Shown: positions 12,808 through 23,330 of the stretch, one piece after another | Layout of the letters: each line of letters begins with the position of its first letter | Numbering within the stretch: position 1 is the stretch's first letter | NCBI GenBank assembly: GCA_037833965.1 | Contig: AP031352.1 | Coordinates: forward strand, 24,036,501-24,100,500 | DNA: 64,000 bases | Reading direction: 5' to 3' | Origin: Marchantia polymorpha subsp. ruderalis | Lineage: Eukaryota > Streptophyta > Marchantiopsida > Marchantiales > Marchantiaceae | Program-made: the position numbers and the translations under genes | The notes under the pieces: generated by a model | Database searches by the model: none | What the model saw: only the letters and a program-made list of their open reading frames with translations | What the model was told of the DNA's origin: nothing

Positions 12808-14760
12808 ATGGATCTTCGAGGGGAAGTCGCAGAGGCCATCCGCCGAGGGGCAGAGTATTTGTTCTCGAACCAGCTTCCGAACTCGTGCTGGTACTCTGAT
12901 CTCCAGATCAGTCCGTCCAGCCTCTCGGACTACGTGACACTTTGTCGAGTCCTGAATGTGGATCTGCGAAGTAAGAAGGACAGCATCATTCAGTACTACA
13001 GCGAACGCCAAAATCCGAACGGGAGCTGGTCGTCTGCTTTAGAGAGCCAAGAGGGAACGATCTCCAGCACAGCAGAAGTGTTTCTGTCGCTCAGAATTCT
13101 GGGGCTCAGCTCCGGCAGCCCTTCGTTGTCGAAAGCCGGAAACTACATTTCGAAGCAAGGAGGCCTGAGATCGAGCAGCGTGCACATTCTCACCAGAATT
13201 AAGTGTGCTCTGTTCGGATTGGTCTCCTGGAACGCGGTACCGACCATCCCAGCCGAGCTGGTTCTGCTGCCCTCGCAGCTTCCGCTCCTTCTGGACACGA
13301 GCTCGACCTGGAGGCGGTCCGTCTGGATTCCTCTGCTGGTGATATACCATCACCGCCCAGTGTTCCCTCTGCCCGACGAAGTGGTTCTCAATGCCCCGAA
13401 GTCGATGGGATCGTTGAAATCGTGGGGTATCGACGATCCGCCACGCAGGCTACCGTCGCTCGATGTGCTGATGAAGCATGGCTTATGCTTCAAGAGCTTC
13501 TTTCTTGTGGCTAGAGACTTCTTGTTTCGAATTTATGAAAATCATAAAGTAGAGTTTTTACGTGAACACGCTCGCAAAAAATGCATCGACTGGATTCTGG
13601 AGCACGGGGAAGATGTGGAGGATTTGAAATCCTCGGACGCAGTTTCTTCCATGCTGTATACCACGCTTGCCATGACTCTCGAGTCCGATGGTGTGGACTC
13701 CTCACACGTTCACAAGACGATCCAAGCGCTCCACGCTTGCCGCTGGCCATGGGACGAGGACAGCTCGGGTTGCAAAATTCGACCTTCTGTCCTCTCGGTC
13801 TGGGACACTGCTCTAGCTTCTTTCTCGCTGCTTGAGTGTGGATGGGATCCTGACGATGGAAGAGTGAATAGAGCCTTGCGCTGGCTGCTCGACCGTCGGC
13901 TTCAGTTCAAGGACGGGGACTGGAAAGCTCGTCGTCCACAATCGACTTCCGAAGGGTGCAGTGAGAGGTACCCGGACGTCGATATCACAGCAGCGGTGCT
14001 ACTCTGTCTTTTCAAACACGAATCGTTCGCCGCCATTGGCAGCGTCCCCATCGAGCGTGCAGTGAGGTGGTGCACGAGAGTGCAGAACAGCGATGGCGGA
14101 TGGGCAGCCTCACACGCAGAGAATGGTTGTTTGTTTCACAACGAGATACACTCGGAATCTGGTCGAAGCACTCCTGATGTCACAGGCCACGTCTTGGAAG
14201 CTTTGGGATTCTACCTGAGGTCCGAAGTGTCGAAAAATCACAGCAAGTCACTCAGAAAACGAGCCTACTACGCTTGTCAACGCGGCATCATCAATTTACG
14301 GCTCTCTCAAGATGCCCAAGGACTATGGTTTGGCAGGGGGGATGCACATTGCATCTATGGAACGATGAATGCGCTCTGCGGACTTGCAAGTCTCGGTGTC
14401 CGTGGCCCTGAGTTTGTGGTTTCTCGTGCATTAGGCTGCTTGAGGAGAAGCCAGAACGGGGATGGAGGTTGGGGAGAACATGGGAAGAGCACTCCTTCTC
14501 AAACTGCCTGGGCTCTTTTGGGGCTGCTGAACTATCTTCCGGCTGAGGACTCAACGATCGAGCATGGCATACGATGGCTGCTCGATAGTCAGACACAAGC
14601 CGGCCGGAGATACTCTGATTGTGGATCGCTAGACTTTGCAGTCCCCATCTCAGGGACTTGTAGACGATCCACTTGGAACGAATGCCATTTGTACATGTAC
14701 TCCCATCTTTGTCGACATTATTATCCCATGATTGTCTTAGGTAGATTCATGCAGTTATGA
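12808..14760 (+). CDS. Squalene-hopene-cyclase-like class II triterpene cyclase, single exon
   Basis: An uninterrupted 650-codon gene collinear with bacterial squalene-hopene cyclases (about 630 aa), which fold as two alpha/alpha barrels and cyclise squalene at membranes by protonation. Repeated QW-type motifs are visible: QNPNGSW (69-74), QNSDGGW (426-432), LSQDAQGLW (499-507) and QNGDGGWGE (549-557), plus STPSQTAWALLGLL. The region with WDTALA (332-337) and the segment around residues 140-190 also follow the family. The catalytic DXDD box is changed: residues 390-393 are DVDI, so the central acid Asp392 is kept and the last Asp is Ile. The partner His461 (in TGHVLEAL), Trp507 and Tyr517 are kept, while the C-terminal cleft (621-640) lacks several usual aromatics. 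The ATG at 12808 precedes the usual N-terminal helix closely. Plant homologues are known from ferns and bryophytes. The lack of introns fits bacterial ancestry. The substrate may not be squalene. Confidence 0.88.
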   Translation: MDLRGEVAEAIRRGAEYLFSNQLPNSCWYSDLQISPSSLSDYVTLCRVLNVDLRSKKDSIIQYYSERQNPNGSWSSALESQEGTISSTAEVFLSLRILGLSSGSPSLSKAGNYISKQGGLRSSSVHILTRIKCALFGLVSWNAVPTIPAELVLLPSQLPLLLDTSSTWRRSVWIPLLVIYHHRPVFPLPDEVVLNAPKSMGSLKSWGIDDPPRRLPSLDVLMKHGLCFKSFFLVARDFLFRIYENHKVEFLREHARKKCIDWILEHGEDVEDLKSSDAVSSMLYTTLAMTLESDGVDSSHVHKTIQALHACRWPWDEDSSGCKIRPSVLSVWDTALASFSLLECGWDPDDGRVNRALRWLLDRRLQFKDGDWKARRPQSTSEGCSERYPDVDITAAVLLCLFKHESFAAIGSVPIERAVRWCTRVQNSDGGWAASHAENGCLFHNEIHSESGRSTPDVTGHVLEALGFYLRSEVSKNHSKSLRKRAYYACQRGIINLRLSQDAQGLWFGRGDAHCIYGTMNALCGLASLGVRGPEFVVSRALGCLRRSQNGDGGWGEHGKSTPSQTAWALLGLLNYLPAEDSTIEHGIRWLLDSQTQAGRRYSDCGSLDFAVPISGTCRRSTWNECHLYMYSHLCRHYYPMIVLGRFMQL

Positions 14761-16299
14761 TTTTCTTCAGCGGTGACAAGCTGAAAGCCTCACTCGTTGC
14801 TAAAGCTTTTTTGAATCACATGTCACTTCCATAGCATTGTAGGAAACAGAGAGGCATGAGGTTTGTAGACACGTATGGCGTGACGTTGAGAACTGTGAAT
14901 AATTTTAGATGTGCTTCGACGAAATTAATCTCGCCACCTTTTAATTCTTGCAAAAAATGGGCTCCACACTGAAAAAAACAAAAGCCTCATACATTCTCCT
15001 GGACTGGAAAATCTGAAAGCATGACGATAAACTTTAAATTTCTCACTTACTGTCCATCAATCAAATGCCATCATCATTCTTGTCATACCAGTGGGAATAA
15101 TTCTGGCTCCTGAATCCACCGCAAATAACGGTTAATGCCGCAAGTAAATTGCATACGTACCACCATTGTGGAAGTTGAAAACGAGGATTCTCAACTCGCG
15201 CAGGTAAATTAAAGTTGCCCAGATGCTCTTGAAAATGGGTTTGCCCCTCTACTGCAGACCAACGTTGTTGCACTCATACCAATATATTCACACTACCTGC
15301 ATAATATAACAAGTACACCAAAATATGTTCCAGTAAAGTCAGAATGAAGGAAAGGTGAATAAAGCGTTGAACACAATTCGCACATGTTTCCCTTTTCATC
15401 ATGCAGACAATTCTGTCCACTAAAGTGAGTAACTATCATCTACCTCTGACATTAGGTTTAAAAACGCCATACGTCCTGTCGACAGTACTCTTAGAAAAGC
15501 ATTATTTTCTATGTCCACAACGCTCCCTATGACATTTCGAACATTGTAGTACTCGGAGAATTCCTCCACATCAGCAGAATGGTATCATCATTTACAATTT
15601 CTGTGAAGTTCTAAAACCTTCTTCATTCACTTATATAGATAACTTTTATAACTCGTATGAAAAATACAAGTCAAGTTCAACTACTGACGAACATATCTTT
15701 CTTAGATTTCAAATCCCACAGATGTTGCAAAAATCACTCTCTTTCATCGTATGAAAAGACCAACCAAACCAAATTGACTCTCTCCTTCATCTTCATAACT
15801 CAATCAGCCATGGAAGTAATATGTGTTCTTACTTAATTTTTTCTGCAGTGGAAGCTCAAGAATAATCTGACATCATCTCACCTAAAAATGTATTTAGTAG
15901 CACTATCTATAGATCTATCTATAGTAGCAACTATTACCACTCTTTTCTTAACGAGAAATGCAGGTTATGTATAATATCTATCAAACTAGCTCTTATGTGA
16001 CTGATTTGCTGTAAACATTATTCTAACATGTATATATGGGAACAAAAAATCGGCTATAAAATTGATTCCTCGATAAATTATCCATAATTCTTTAACCAAC
16101 ATGCTCAAGCTTTCCGATTGATGGCTTGACGTTGGTAAAGACCAGTTGATACTTTATTGCTATACTTCTTCTGTTGACAAATCATGAAACGTTGTATTTA
16201 GATCATATTTTACCTTCTCGGTCTTGACCAAGAGTATACACTCTAGATGCCTTACATGATTTCTCCAATATCACATAATTAGGTCTTGTTAAATGATGT
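14761..16299. other. Spacer
   Basis: Cyclase 3' flank followed by AT-rich DNA. No gene or clear repeat is visible; the few short ORFs are uninformative. Confidence 0.5.
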
Positions 16300-16910
16300 C
16301 TCTTCACTAAAAATAAGAGAGGTTTGCTTGATGTGACCCCTATGGAAAGTAATTTGCTTATGGACCACTCAGGTTTAGTTTTACCCGATGGGACCCCAAC
16401 GACGGTGTGCCGTTGGACATAGTTCTTGTAACTACGAGTACTACTAGTTACAATGAGGGAATTACAATCAGAGATCAATCCCTGATTATAATTTCTGGTG
16501 TATTATCATGGGGACAAAGATCAATTTTGCTCGAAGTGTAATTTGTTGTGCTTCAATTCTTCCGATTGCAAAGATTCGTGGATTTCTGTGTTGACTCCCA
16601 TCTGCACACTCCTTCCGTAACCCTGAGTGGTCCGAGCTCAAGTCTTGCGATCACCCATTTGTGGCGAACAAATAAACTCCGGATGAACATTTCTTTGCTC
16701 GTCTCCTTGGAGAGTGGTCGGATACAGATTGACAACATAAAAACAAGTGAGTGTGATGGAGTGCTCCACTCTGTCTGTGGGTGCGGTGAAATCGTTGCAC
16801 TCTCTAGTTGTTATTAGAACATGAGTGACGGTGCATCGTTCATGGGGTCCAATAGGTTAAAATGAAATCTGAAGGGTACCATCAAGCAAATTTCTCCTAA
16901 AAATAATATT
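16300..16910. repeat. Imperfect fold-back repeat (arms of about 100 bp)
   Basis: The left arm (about 16300-16445) read on the minus strand resembles the right arm (about 16805-16910): both contain GGGGTCC, GGTAAAA or GGTTAAAA, a CTGAGTGG or CTGAAGGG segment and ATCAAGCAAA in the same order. The intervening roughly 360 bp carries no recognisable gene. This may be a fold-back or MITE-like element. The arms are diverged and the ends are not sharply defined. Confidence 0.4.
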
Positions 16911-17800
16911 CACCTTGAGTTTATCCATAATTCTTTTCCTATACCATCCATCTTCACAACAGTTGTGATATATCCTTATGAAAGGCTTCTGCAACATAGA
17001 ACTATCTTACAACCCTTCCGTAAATTTTCTTAGAACCTTCCAAAGATTTCTTACAACCTTATGACACTCTTGCTTTTCGTGCTATTTGAATTTCAAGAGC
17101 TCAAGCTCTCACCATTCTTTCATACTACTTCATTGATTTTGATGTTTCTATTTCAAAATATCTTGGATTTTCTCATTTTCAATGTCTCTTGCTTAGATTG
17201 AAGGCAGTTCTTGGATTTACCGTTGTAATTACATTTGGCTATGATCAAATCAAATTATATCAAAGCTAAAAAAACATTTCTTCAGAGATTATTTCACAAT
17301 TCATCTCCAGCTTTTAATACTACTCTTTAATTGATAGAGACCACAAGATTAGATCGGCACTGGAATCAAACACATCAGTCAACCCCTCACGTCATTTGAG
17401 AAAAAAGAAAAAAACTCACTTCGAATGTATCATTGCTTCATTTCTAGGAAAGAGGAGCTAAATTTCAGCAAATCGATGACCCAAACACAGAAATAAGGTC
17501 ACAAATAGACACTGCTCTCAAGTGACTACTCCTCGCCATTCGCAAATTCCTAGTAACAGACCGAAAAATTGACAAACGCATGCAATCCTTTTCCCTTTAT
17601 TTCATTCAGGGGTGGAAAACAATAATTATATAGAAAGTACTCCTCACAACTCCAATTATCTGGTGTGAGTTGCGTTCACGCGAGGAGATAAGGCAGGCTC
17701 AATCTACAATGGATACACAGTAAGAATGTTGTGAAGTCCACACAGCTGGTCTTGCAACTAGCCGTCGTCGGGAGTCCTTCGGCTTCGGCTGTTCGCTCGA
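16911..17800. other. Spacer and 3' flank of the thiolase gene
   Basis: AT-rich DNA without an ORF of note. The part nearest 17800 should be the 3' untranslated region of the minus-strand thiolase gene. I see no poly-A tract next to the gene. Confidence 0.5.
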
Positions 17801-19180
17801 TCACTTGGCGTCCCTGGACAAATAATTGTTTTCACTAATAGGGCGGGCGTTCGAGTACTGATCTACGGAACTCCCCCTCTCGAAGACGGCGGCAGCTCCC
17901 ATTCCGGTTCCAATGCACATGGACACCACACCAAATCGGCAGTCCTTACCACGTTTCTTCATTTCATGCAGCAAAGTTGCGGTGGCCCGAGCGCCCGTGC
18001 AACCCAAAGGATGACCGATCGCGAGGGCTCCTCCATTGACGTTGATTTTCTCCATGTCCAAATCCAGAACCTTTGCGCAGTAGGTGAACTGCGACGCAAA
18101 TGCTTCGTTGATTTCGAAGAGGTCGATGTCGCTCAACTCCAACCCCGCTTGCTTCACAGCGGCGGGAATTGCCACAGCGGGGCCGACTCCCATGATGGCC
18201 GGATCCACTCCGACAGCTGCAAAGCTTCGGAAAATTCCGAGGATGGGCAGGCCCCGCCTCATGGCCATGCCTCTCTTCATGAGCAGGGCTGCGGCAGCCC
18301 CGTCACTCACCTGGCTGGAGTTTCCGGCGGTAGTGGTGCCATCCTTCTTGAACACGGGCTTCAACTTGGCTAGGTCTGCTAGCGAGGTGGTGGGCCTAAT
18401 CCCGTCGTCGACTGATATCACCACAGATGTCTCGTCACCTGTTTTGGGGTCCACGACCTTCGTGTGCACGGGAATAATTTCGTCCTTGAAACGTCCTTCG
18501 GCGGTCGCTGCGGCAGCTCGCTGGTGAGAAACCACCGCTGCTTGGTCTTGCTCCGCTCTGGTCACATTGAATCGAGCAGCAACATTTTCCGAAGTGACTC
18601 CCATCGGCAACAAACAGTCAGCTGCCTGCTGACAGGTTTCCAACTTAGGGTTGGGCGTTCCGTCGAAAGCCATGGCATCCTTGGTCATGGATTCCACTCC
18701 TGCACCAATTCCTATTTCGTAAAACCCAGCTTTGATCGAAGCAGCAACATCCGCGATTGCTTGCAGACCGGACGAACACTGTCGATTCACGGTCCTGAGG
18801 GCAACAGTGTCAGGGAACCCGGCCAGGAAGGAGGCAATCCTGCACTCCATGGCTCGTTGCGATCCAGGGGCGAGGACAGTCCCGACGACGATATCTCCCA
18901 CCTCTGCAGGATTGACTCCAGACCGCTCGACAACGGCCTTCAGCACGGGCGCCAACAAATCATCGGCTGGCGTGTCCTTGAACCCTCCTCGCCTGGCCTT
19001 AGTGAGGGCCGTCCGGAAGGCCGCAACGATGACAATATCGTCATCGAACTCCTGGAACCTCTTGCTCTGCAACTCCTGCGCCATGCAGATAGACGGTGCA
19101 ACTCGTCCGCCTTGCGCCCCTGGTCCCTCCGGCCTCAAGTGGTCGAGGATCACCTGCTGCCTTGCCCGCACATGCTCCAT
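17801..19180 (-). CDS. KAT2: Peroxisomal 3-ketoacyl-CoA thiolase (acetyl-CoA acyltransferase)
   Basis: A 459-codon open frame very close throughout to Arabidopsis KAT2/PED1 (462 aa). The enzyme catalyses the last step of peroxisomal fatty-acid beta-oxidation, cleaving 3-ketoacyl-CoA with CoA to acetyl-CoA and a shortened acyl-CoA, and works as a dimer. The N-terminus carries a PTS2 signal, RQ-x5-HL at residues 7-15 (RQQVILDHL), which directs import via PEX7 and is then cleaved. Catalytic residues are present: nucleophile Cys135 in NRQCSSGLQ, NEAF (358-361), His390 in GHPLG and Cys422 in CIGTGMGAA. The first ATG is chosen because it puts the PTS2 at the usual distance from the start. The gene has no introns, unlike the multi-intron Arabidopsis gene. 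Long open frames on the other strand are shadows of GC-rich codon use. Confidence 0.97.
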   Translation of the reverse strand: MEHVRARQQVILDHLRPEGPGAQGGRVAPSICMAQELQSKRFQEFDDDIVIVAAFRTALTKARRGGFKDTPADDLLAPVLKAVVERSGVNPAEVGDIVVGTVLAPGSQRAMECRIASFLAGFPDTVALRTVNRQCSSGLQAIADVAASIKAGFYEIGIGAGVESMTKDAMAFDGTPNPKLETCQQAADCLLPMGVTSENVAARFNVTRAEQDQAAVVSHQRAAAATAEGRFKDEIIPVHTKVVDPKTGDETSVVISVDDGIRPTTSLADLAKLKPVFKKDGTTTAGNSSQVSDGAAAALLMKRGMAMRRGLPILGIFRSFAAVGVDPAIMGVGPAVAIPAAVKQAGLELSDIDLFEINEAFASQFTYCAKVLDLDMEKINVNGGALAIGHPLGCTGARATATLLHEMKKRGKDCRFGVVSMCIGTGMGAAAVFERGSSVDQYSNARPISENNYLSRDAK

Positions 19181-20160
19181 CTTAGCAAATCAGCCCCAAT
19201 CCCGCTCTCGCGCTCGACCTAGAGTCTCTCTGGCCCTCCCTCGCGTCTTCCTCACAATGTACAGATTGGCTACTGCTCTCAAACCTCGACCCAATTCCCC
19301 ACAAGCAAAACGAAAGAAGAAAGAACTGTACAATCCGAAATCGGCCGGAACCGCAGGCAGAATGAGATGCGAGGCAAGCAAGCAAGTGCGAACGGAACAA
19401 TATGAAGCTACCTGGCCGATGCAGGGTGCAGGTGCAAGCTTAGCCCAGAAATCTCGAGGAATCGGGTAAGAAAAAAGAGGCTTGATTGTAGAAAAAGCAA
19501 GCGGCCGGATCGGACGCCGTAGTGGGAAAGCTTCAGCTCCGGGCAGCTCGCAGGTTTCGATCGCCCGAGCGCAAGTCCGGCCAGCCCCCAGTCAGTCCCA
19601 CGTCCCGAACGGTGCCGGTGGCTCTCGGTGTCGCGCTCCGGTTCGGTTCGCTGCTCGCGGTTGGTGCGGTGCTGTCCCTCCGCCCGAGCCGATCCGCCTC
19701 CTCCTCGTCCTTGAAGACGCTCATTGTCCTCTCTCCCGCACACTGGACCTGGAGTCTGGCCGTCTCCTGCTCTTTCCCGGAACTAAGACCCTTCTCGCCC
19801 TCCCACATCATCATCATCATGCCCATCGCGCGCTCCACCTGCTCCTGTGGCCCAGCCATGCCATGCCATGCCATGCCATTGAGATGGGAGTGACCGGAAA
19901 GGAGTCGTTCCTCCGCCCACTCCATCGGACTCACTACCGCCACGTCAGCCTCTGGCCAGCGATCATTTCCAGTTGTCCGCTTTCCGGTCGCCGTCGTGTG
20001 ATGTGGCACGTCAAGGGGCTCGCGGTTGCGGGACGACTGAACTCTTTCTGTGAACGCTCGTTCGATCGAAGACCCCCGAGCCGGCCGGCCAGCCACGGGG
20101 CGAGTGAAGCTAAAGAAGGCGTGACGGTGAGATGCCAGTCTCATGGTGTACTGAACGCGA
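19181..20160. other. GC-rich 5' region of the thiolase gene
   Basis: GC-rich DNA upstream of the thiolase start on the minus strand, open in several frames on both strands (up to 231 codons) only because stops are rare. No domain is visible. It includes CCATG-type repeats at about 19853-19876 and probably holds the thiolase promoter and leader. Confidence 0.4.
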
Positions 20161-20689
20161 GAGTTGGAAGGTGGTAGTGATAGCAAGAACACCATCCTCG
20201 TTTAGAAGATTGGAATCAGATTCCTATATGTCAATCCACAACTCTGATTGTTCATGTTTGTATACTTATACTCCAGTAAAGGGTTATGGGAACAAGCTAC
20301 TACAACTGAAACCCTTTCACCTTTTATTTTATGCGATGTCTTCGAAGCATTGATGTAATGCTCACAAGTTACACGGAGAGTATCGTTCTTCATGGGATAG
20401 TTGCCATATAAAGAGTCGCTCTTCTAATCATGTTACCCGTGCATGTTAAAATCAGGTAACATCGTTTGCTATTTTAGGAGAATAATCTATTAACGTGCAA
20501 ACATGTTTTTACGAGATAAAATACTTCTCAACTGAATTATAAGTGTCATCAGGGCACTTTTCTTAGCTCCTAATATTTCTCTTTAAGCGTAAAACATCAA
20601 GGGTCATTTTTTGAACGTCACAACTCATATGTTCCAACTTGCCAATACAAGAGCCCGAAGTATTGTTCAAGCCATCGACTGATGAACAC

Positions 20690-20875
20690 GTGGGAAACAT
20701 TTTGCGTGAACTCCTAAAATTCTGTGGAGGTGCAGTCTGACGCCAACATACACGGATAAGTGAAACTGTGGCTTATCAAGAAGTGGGGAACATTTTTCCT
20801 GAACTCCTACCATCCCGGGGAGGTGCAGTCTGACGCCAACATACATGGATAAGTGAAACTGTGGCTTATCAAGAC
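20690..20875. repeat. Tandem duplication, two 93-bp units
   Basis: Units 20690-20782 and 20783-20875 share long identical blocks such as GAGGTGCAGTCTGACGCC, and a third copy begins (GTGG) before diverging. The period is a multiple of three, and on the minus strand both copies lie in one 90-codon open frame (20667-20939) as a 31-residue repeat containing LDKPQFHLS. No family is recognised. Confidence 0.85.
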
Positions 20876-22430
20876 GTGGCCGTGTGTGAGGTAGCTCAAG
20901 TCCAAAGCAACAATGGCGCTTATGCATTGGAGCGCACATTCACGACGTCTTTCCGTATAAAATCCTACAAATCAGGGTTCCGGAGCTTGGTGATGATCTC
21001 CCTGTCAAGAACAGTACTAGAAGCTCCCATTCTGGTGACAAAACTCATATGAACCAGTCAGATTCTCGAGAAGTATGTCTCAAGCTTTTGTTGATAGACA
21101 TAGCTTAAAACAGGCTGTTTATTCTGAGAAGCCTGGTGGTCGAAGCCGATAACGATCTCCTTTCATAATCTCCTTCGCCTCTCGGTCTTGTTTCGCCTTG
21201 TTTCTTCGAAGAACCATATCTCTGAGCATTTCGAATTCAGTCAAGATACGCTTTCACTGTAGTATATGTTCAATTTAGACCCCGATAAATTTTGTAGCCA
21301 TGGAAGATTGAAGCCAAATTTATCTTGCTTAAAGAGATCGATACAAATCTGAACATTTGAGTCCTGTGGTACGTGACCTTATCAAAAGTCAAAATTTTTC
21401 GCTAGATAATCAGAAACGATTTGAGTTCTATTTAACCAAGCGTTATCATATAATGGAAGTGTTTCACCTTGTTGTGCAATCTTTGCAAGATCAGTCTAGG
21501 TCGCTGTCATTCCAATGTTTTACACACGAGAATCATCATGCAAGTGTGACAGTCACACGAAATAATTGCATATTATATTCATGTTTCTCTATAGTTAGGA
21601 TAGAAGTCGTGCATGTTATGTGTATCTGATTGTGTCTAGATATATAACATGTGATGAAATGTCAACATTATCAAATACTAATCAAGACACTTTGTTCTTA
21701 TAGAGTATGAATTTGCATAAGAATAAATATTATAGATTACATCATCTATGTGTGGTCATCATAGAGTAGCATTTTATCAAGTGGACCGAGCTGATTGCAT
21801 TGTCAATCTAAGTAGAGTTGTGTTGAGCTATCAAGACAAATTTTTTATATTCAAACATAATGTTGATGAATTAGAAATTAAAAAAAAAAAAAAAAAAAAA
21901 AAACCTAAGGAATTCAGTCAAGATGCTCTGAATGACTTCCAAGTTCTGACAATATTTTAGGCCTTTTTCAATGCTAGGGGTTTTCTTGGTTCATATGAGG
22001 CTCAGCCACAAATATTCTCAGTCCACACCATTCTACTATCTCTCTCTGCCTTCACACGGATCTTGACTGCCATACTTCGTCTTTCGATTCTTCTATTCTA
22101 TTCCGAGGACTGCTTGGTTGATCATAAAGAGACGAATTGAGTGGCACCTCGATTCGGCCAATTCTGTTGGCATCAGAGGATTAACAGTAAGTATTTTTGA
22201 AAATGTTCTATACATATATATATTTCTCAAATTTACTTTTCTAACCAAAATTTTTTGGGGATCCGAAACAAATAGATTTTTGTATATATTAGATTACATG
22301 AACACATGTAAGAGAATGTTATACTTTGAAAATTCTATATTTAAACAGTTTTTGTATGAAATTTTACCATAAATAAATTAAATCTAAGCTAGATGGAACA
22401 TTAGAAAATATATTACAGCCAAGTAGCGCA
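20876..22430. other. Spacer with poly-A tract
   Basis: AT-rich DNA without a supported gene. A run of about 25 A lies near 21878-21902, inside a chance ORF. It could mark the tail of an old retroposed sequence, but no body can be identified. Confidence 0.4.
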
Positions 22431-23330
22431 CTTTAGACAAACGTTACAGGTACATTGTGAAGGATGAAAGAGGGAGGGATTGTGGAGGGATACTTTGGGT
22501 GGTCATTTGGTCCTCACAATGTATTGACACACCGGATGTACCAGCAAGATCTTGCTAAGCTAGCCGAAACAACCCACCTTGGAACAGCAAGAAATAGAAA
22601 TCTAAAGTATTAATTGACTGATGACTTGGACTTCAAGAAAAGATTTAGTACTTTTAAGCCTTGTGCATATGATGGTTCATACTCTTTCATACCTGTTAAC
22701 TCAGTCATGATAACATGCACATGAATGAGTAAGGGTAGGGTTTTTGGCTTCCTATTGTAGTACTTAGCGCGATGAGTTTACTTGCACAAAGTGGGGACTT
22801 AAAAAACTAAGATAGAATATGATCATGTCACAACACATAGCATAGCTTCTTCGATCGAGTATTGCACTATAGCCAAACGTTACATGGCCATTGTGAGTAG
22901 CATATCGGATTGAGGAGGATTAGGGATTATGAGGAGGATTAGGATGGTCATTTGGTCTGCACGACCCATTTACAGCTCGGATGTATCGACGAGATCCAAC
23001 CTATTTTGATGAACTAACTAACACAACGCATCTTGCAATAATAGTAAGTAAAATCCAAGGAAATGATGGAGCTATGACTAGGACTTTATGAAAAGATTTA
23101 GTTCTTGTCACCAGTAAACATACAATGTATCATATTACTTTCATACCCGTAAACTGTAGCTCAGTCAATGTACATGCATATTGACGGGAAGGTTGGGGTT
23201 TTTGTCTTTTTGTTGTGGTACTTAGCGCATCGAGTCTACTTGCGCAAAATGGGGCCTTGAAGAGCAAAGAGAGAGTACAATATTGTCACAACATATAGCT
23301 GAGTCTCATTAACCAAGTGATGCATTTCAA
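22431..23330 (+). repeat. Two units of a degenerate tandem repeat of about 440 bp
   Basis: A unit starting at CAAACGTTACAGG (22438) is followed 436 bp later by the related CAAACGTTACATGG (22874). Each unit contains, in order, TCATTTGGTC, a cysteine-codon-free AT-rich middle, AAAAGATTTAGT, a TTTTTGG block, TACTTAGCGC, and TGTCACAACA. The order and spacing are kept although the copies have diverged by many substitutions. No coding capacity or RNA gene signature is seen. It behaves like a local satellite. Confidence 0.75.

Noticed and set aside
18084-19469. Long plus-strand ORFs (147-252 codons) opposite the thiolase
   Set aside because: They are antisense shadows of a GC-rich conserved coding sequence and show no domain.
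19482-20195. Overlapping ORFs of 220-231 codons on both strands upstream of the thiolase
   Set aside because: They are low-complexity, GC-rich, open in several frames at once and without motifs; more likely promoter and leader DNA.
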